64,000 nucleotides of DNA from Megalonaias nervosa (lineage: Eukaryota > Mollusca > Bivalvia > Unionida > Unionidae), in assembly GCA_016617855.1 (NCBI GenBank), contig JAECUM010016838.1, forward strand, positions 1 through 64,000. Reading direction: 5' to 3'. The stretch's first letter is position 1; each line of letters opens with the position of its first letter. The notes under the pieces were generated by a model, which saw only the letters and a program-made list of their open reading frames with translations, had not been told where the DNA came from and did no database searches. Both the position numbers and the translations under genes were made by a program. This document shows positions 61,678 through 64,000 of this stretch, one piece after another.

Positions 61678-62283
61678 ATGACGTCGTGCTATAGTTCTTT
61701 GTCAAAAACGTCGCCAAGTGCAGCCTTTAATGTGCTAGACATCGCCGCTCTTAATTGCGATTGTTTTTGCAAGAGACAGAATGTTTTAATACAAACTGAG
61801 AAGTGTAAAATAGAGAGCATGGGTGATAATATTTCTGCAAGAGAAAGTTTCCATTTTTGGAGAACGAAGGAGATGGAGTATCTGGAAAAATTGTGCCCGC
61901 CTCGTAAAACGGCGTTAGTAAAATCACCGTCCAACGGAGATATGGGTATGGAACTGTTGTTACCAAACATAGATTACCCCACACAGCTGCAAAGTCAGAC
62001 CCCGAGTCCTGCTAATTTAACTCCTCTTAGTATCGGAGAAGGAGACAACTGCGGTGTGGTCACCATAAACCCCGTTGTAAAATTAATTTGGACTGGAGTC
62101 ACATTTGTTGTCATTTGCTTACTGATCTTAATGCTTATCATCGACTGGATATTTCCGGATTTGTTTCTACACCAAAAATGCCAGATTAACTGCACTGATT
62201 ATTTCCTCTCCAAGGATGTGTGGATTCGCTTGTTTGACTTACTTCTTCCAACCACAGTGCCACTGGATGAATTTGAACTGTAA
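61678..62283 (+). CDS. Putative single-pass transmembrane protein, unrecognised
   Basis: A frame of 201 codons plus TAA is open without introns in a stretch richer in G+C than its surroundings, which favours real coding. The first ATG (61,678) is used; a second, at MGDNISARESFHFW (61,819), is also plausible, and tttctatacag at 61,651-61,661 could be a splice acceptor making this a last exon. The N-terminal ~140 residues are polar (KLCPPRKTALVKSPSNGD; a Pro/Ser/Thr-rich SQTPSPANLTPLS). One strong helix follows, VKLIWTGVTFVVICLLILML and IIDWIFP, then a ~45-residue tail with CQINC and an NCT glycosylation site. No signal peptide is seen, so the N-terminus is probably cytoplasmic. An ATTAAA lies about 290 bp downstream. 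I do not recognise the family and assign no function. Confidence 0.5.
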   Translation: MTSCYSSLSKTSPSAAFNVLDIAALNCDCFCKRQNVLIQTEKCKIESMGDNISARESFHFWRTKEMEYLEKLCPPRKTALVKSPSNGDMGMELLLPNIDYPTQLQSQTPSPANLTPLSIGEGDNCGVVTINPVVKLIWTGVTFVVICLLILMLIIDWIFPDLFLHQKCQINCTDYFLSKDVWIRLFDLLLPTTVPLDEFEL

Positions 62284-63431
62284 CATCCCTGTCAGCGCAG
62301 CTACAAAATGCATTCCTTAAATCTGTTAGAATATAATCTTTTGAAACATTTACAGCTTATGCTTGCAACGTTATTGCATGAACGTTACAATGAATTTGTG
62401 GTTCTTTCACTCTAATCGCACTACTAAAGCATTGATTCATAATTTATTTTAAAGAATATTACTGTGGACTTATAAATAGCTAATATTAATATTTTAATAT
62501 GTTTGAATTTTTCTAATGCATATTTTGTACATTTTGTACAGTTTTACATCCTTTTTAAGAATATACTGCAATTAAAAGGACTATTACAGTATGCAGTTTC
62601 TGTCTTTCTCACGTTTTGTTTCATTAAAAGCTTGCATGCATTTGGCCATACGCAGCGACAAAAAACATTTGTTGATCGATATGAAATTTATGTAGAAAGA
62701 AAATCAACTAAACCATATCTTTTAAGCAAAATGTTTTTTCTTCCTGCTTTTGATACCATCCCACTTTCTACTTTGGTCCTGGATTCTAATTTTATTCTTT
62801 CTTATAATAACAATCACAACATTTAATTGCAAAAATCAGGACTCGAAGAAAAACTTCTGCAAAAAATTCATATCCAAACAATTATTTTTGACAGTATTGG
62901 GCATGCCAGATACCATACAAATACTCTCTAACACAATATACAACGCACAACAAGTTTTGCAACACTTGGAATAATGATATAAACAGAACATGTTTGAGTT
63001 AAGTTATTTAAAAGGCAAACTATGTTTGTTTTTCTTCAGTCATTATATTTATGCAATATACAATGCAAGGTTTAATTTTTGACCTATCTCACCTTCAATA
63101 TATGAAAGGTTTTACTTATACTTCAATCACATGGTACTACTTTTAGTCCATAACAGTTGTAATTTCCAATGTTTTACTCTTAAACTACCTTTTAAAAACG
63201 TATTACATTCCTTTTCTTTCACCCATCTAGCTTTTCAACATGCTGAACTTCTGGTCACTCTAAGTGAAAATATGCTTATCTTTCGTGTGTTATAAAGACC
63301 AGCGTATTTAAATAGATGTAAATTGCAAAATAAAATGTGAAAATGGAAAAGAAATTTTAAAAAAATTATTATAACCAGTGAATAAGATAAAGTTGGAAAC
63401 GTTTTCTCACAATACATTTTTTTTTAGCTTT
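62284..63431. other. Downstream of the putative membrane-protein gene
   Basis: Probably 3' untranslated sequence at first; ATTAAA near 62,571 is the first plausible poly(A) signal. A 107-codon frame at 62,503-62,826 is AT-rich without landmarks and is not called. Confidence 0.4.
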
Positions 63432-63905
63432 ATAACACACCTGTATTTAACACAAATTGATGAAGGCAGAACGGTGATTACAACACACCTGGATTTAACA
63501 AAATTCATAAAGGCAGCACGGTGATACTCTACAACACACCTGTATTTAACACAATTCGTAAAGGTAGCATGGTGATTACTCTACAACACACCTGTATTTA
63601 ACACAATTCGTAAAGGCAGCACGGTGATACTCTACAACACACCTGTATTTAACACAATTCGTAAAGGTAGCATGGTGATTACTCTAGAACACACCTGTAT
63701 TTAACACAATTCGTAAAGGTAGCATGGTGATTACTCTACAACACACCTGTATTTCATACAATCCATAAAAGTAGCGTGGTGGTTACTTTATAACACAGAC
63801 ACATTTAATACAATTCATAAAGTCAGCTTGGTGATTTCTTTGTAACACACGTATATTTAATATAATTATAAAGGCAGCTTGGTGGTTACTTAAGTCTACA
63901 ACATT
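63432..63905. repeat. 52-bp tandem array, about 9 units
   Basis: Units of CTACAACACACCTGTATTTA, ACACAATTCGTAAAGGTAGC and ATGGTGATTA decay towards the right. Middle units alternate GCAGCACGG and GTAGCATGG. Confidence 0.95.
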
Positions 63906-64000
63906 CGACTACAATATTTACTAAAGGAAAACAAACAGTATGGTCATTGCAAGAATATCTTTAAACTTATTAAAGAATGCGGCGGAGTCATTCGTATTTA

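Noticed and set aside
62503..62826. 107-codon frame downstream of the membrane-protein candidate
   Set aside because: Very AT-rich, in likely 3' untranslated sequence, without landmarks.

Overview
This is a eukaryotic, AT-rich, repeat-dense genomic window with sparse genes, long introns and many simple repeats. The mix of Penelope-like, non-LTR, SINE and hAT sequences around a monoamine-transporter gene suggests an aquatic invertebrate, most likely a lophotrochozoan such as a mollusc. The phylum is inference; nothing here fixes the species.

Positions 1-35,264 belong mostly to one gene on the minus strand: an SLC6 sodium/chloride-dependent monoamine transporter, closest by recalled motifs to the dopamine/noradrenaline transporters. 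Six exons can be placed with consensus splice sites and matching phases: 35,234-34,877 (N-terminus, TM1), 34,235-34,104 (TM2), 31,218-30,993 (TM3, extracellular loop 2), 30,019-29,881 (TM4), 2,024-1,890 (TM5) and 414-311 (TM6). They encode about 364 residues, roughly the first 55-60% of the protein. The remaining exons lie beyond the left edge. The intron between the TM4 and TM5 exons is 27.9 kb and holds most of the transposon debris: a LINE relic interrupted by a hAT-like MITE and a tRNA-SINE (5.5-9.4 kb), a near-intact RTE-like LINE end (9.6-11.2 kb), a complete hAT MITE with 8-bp target duplications (14.5 kb), two LTR-like sequences, one with a primer binding site, and several tandem arrays. 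The TM2-TM3 intron carries a Penelope-like element in the antisense direction with a broken RT active site and a possible hammerhead ribozyme.

Positions 35-61 kb show no recognisable host gene. They hold an unidentified decayed element (36.4-39.3 kb), a 1.9-kb array of 40-bp units (41.1-43.0 kb), a decayed CR1/L2-like LINE (43.4-46.8 kb), SINEs, microsatellites, a 56-bp array and a deleted LINE end (59.6-60.2 kb).

At 61,678-62,283 (+) an intronless reading frame of about 200 codons encodes a putative single-pass membrane protein. It is the only other candidate host gene. The window ends in a 52-bp tandem array. No CRISPR, rRNA or convincing functional tRNA gene was seen.
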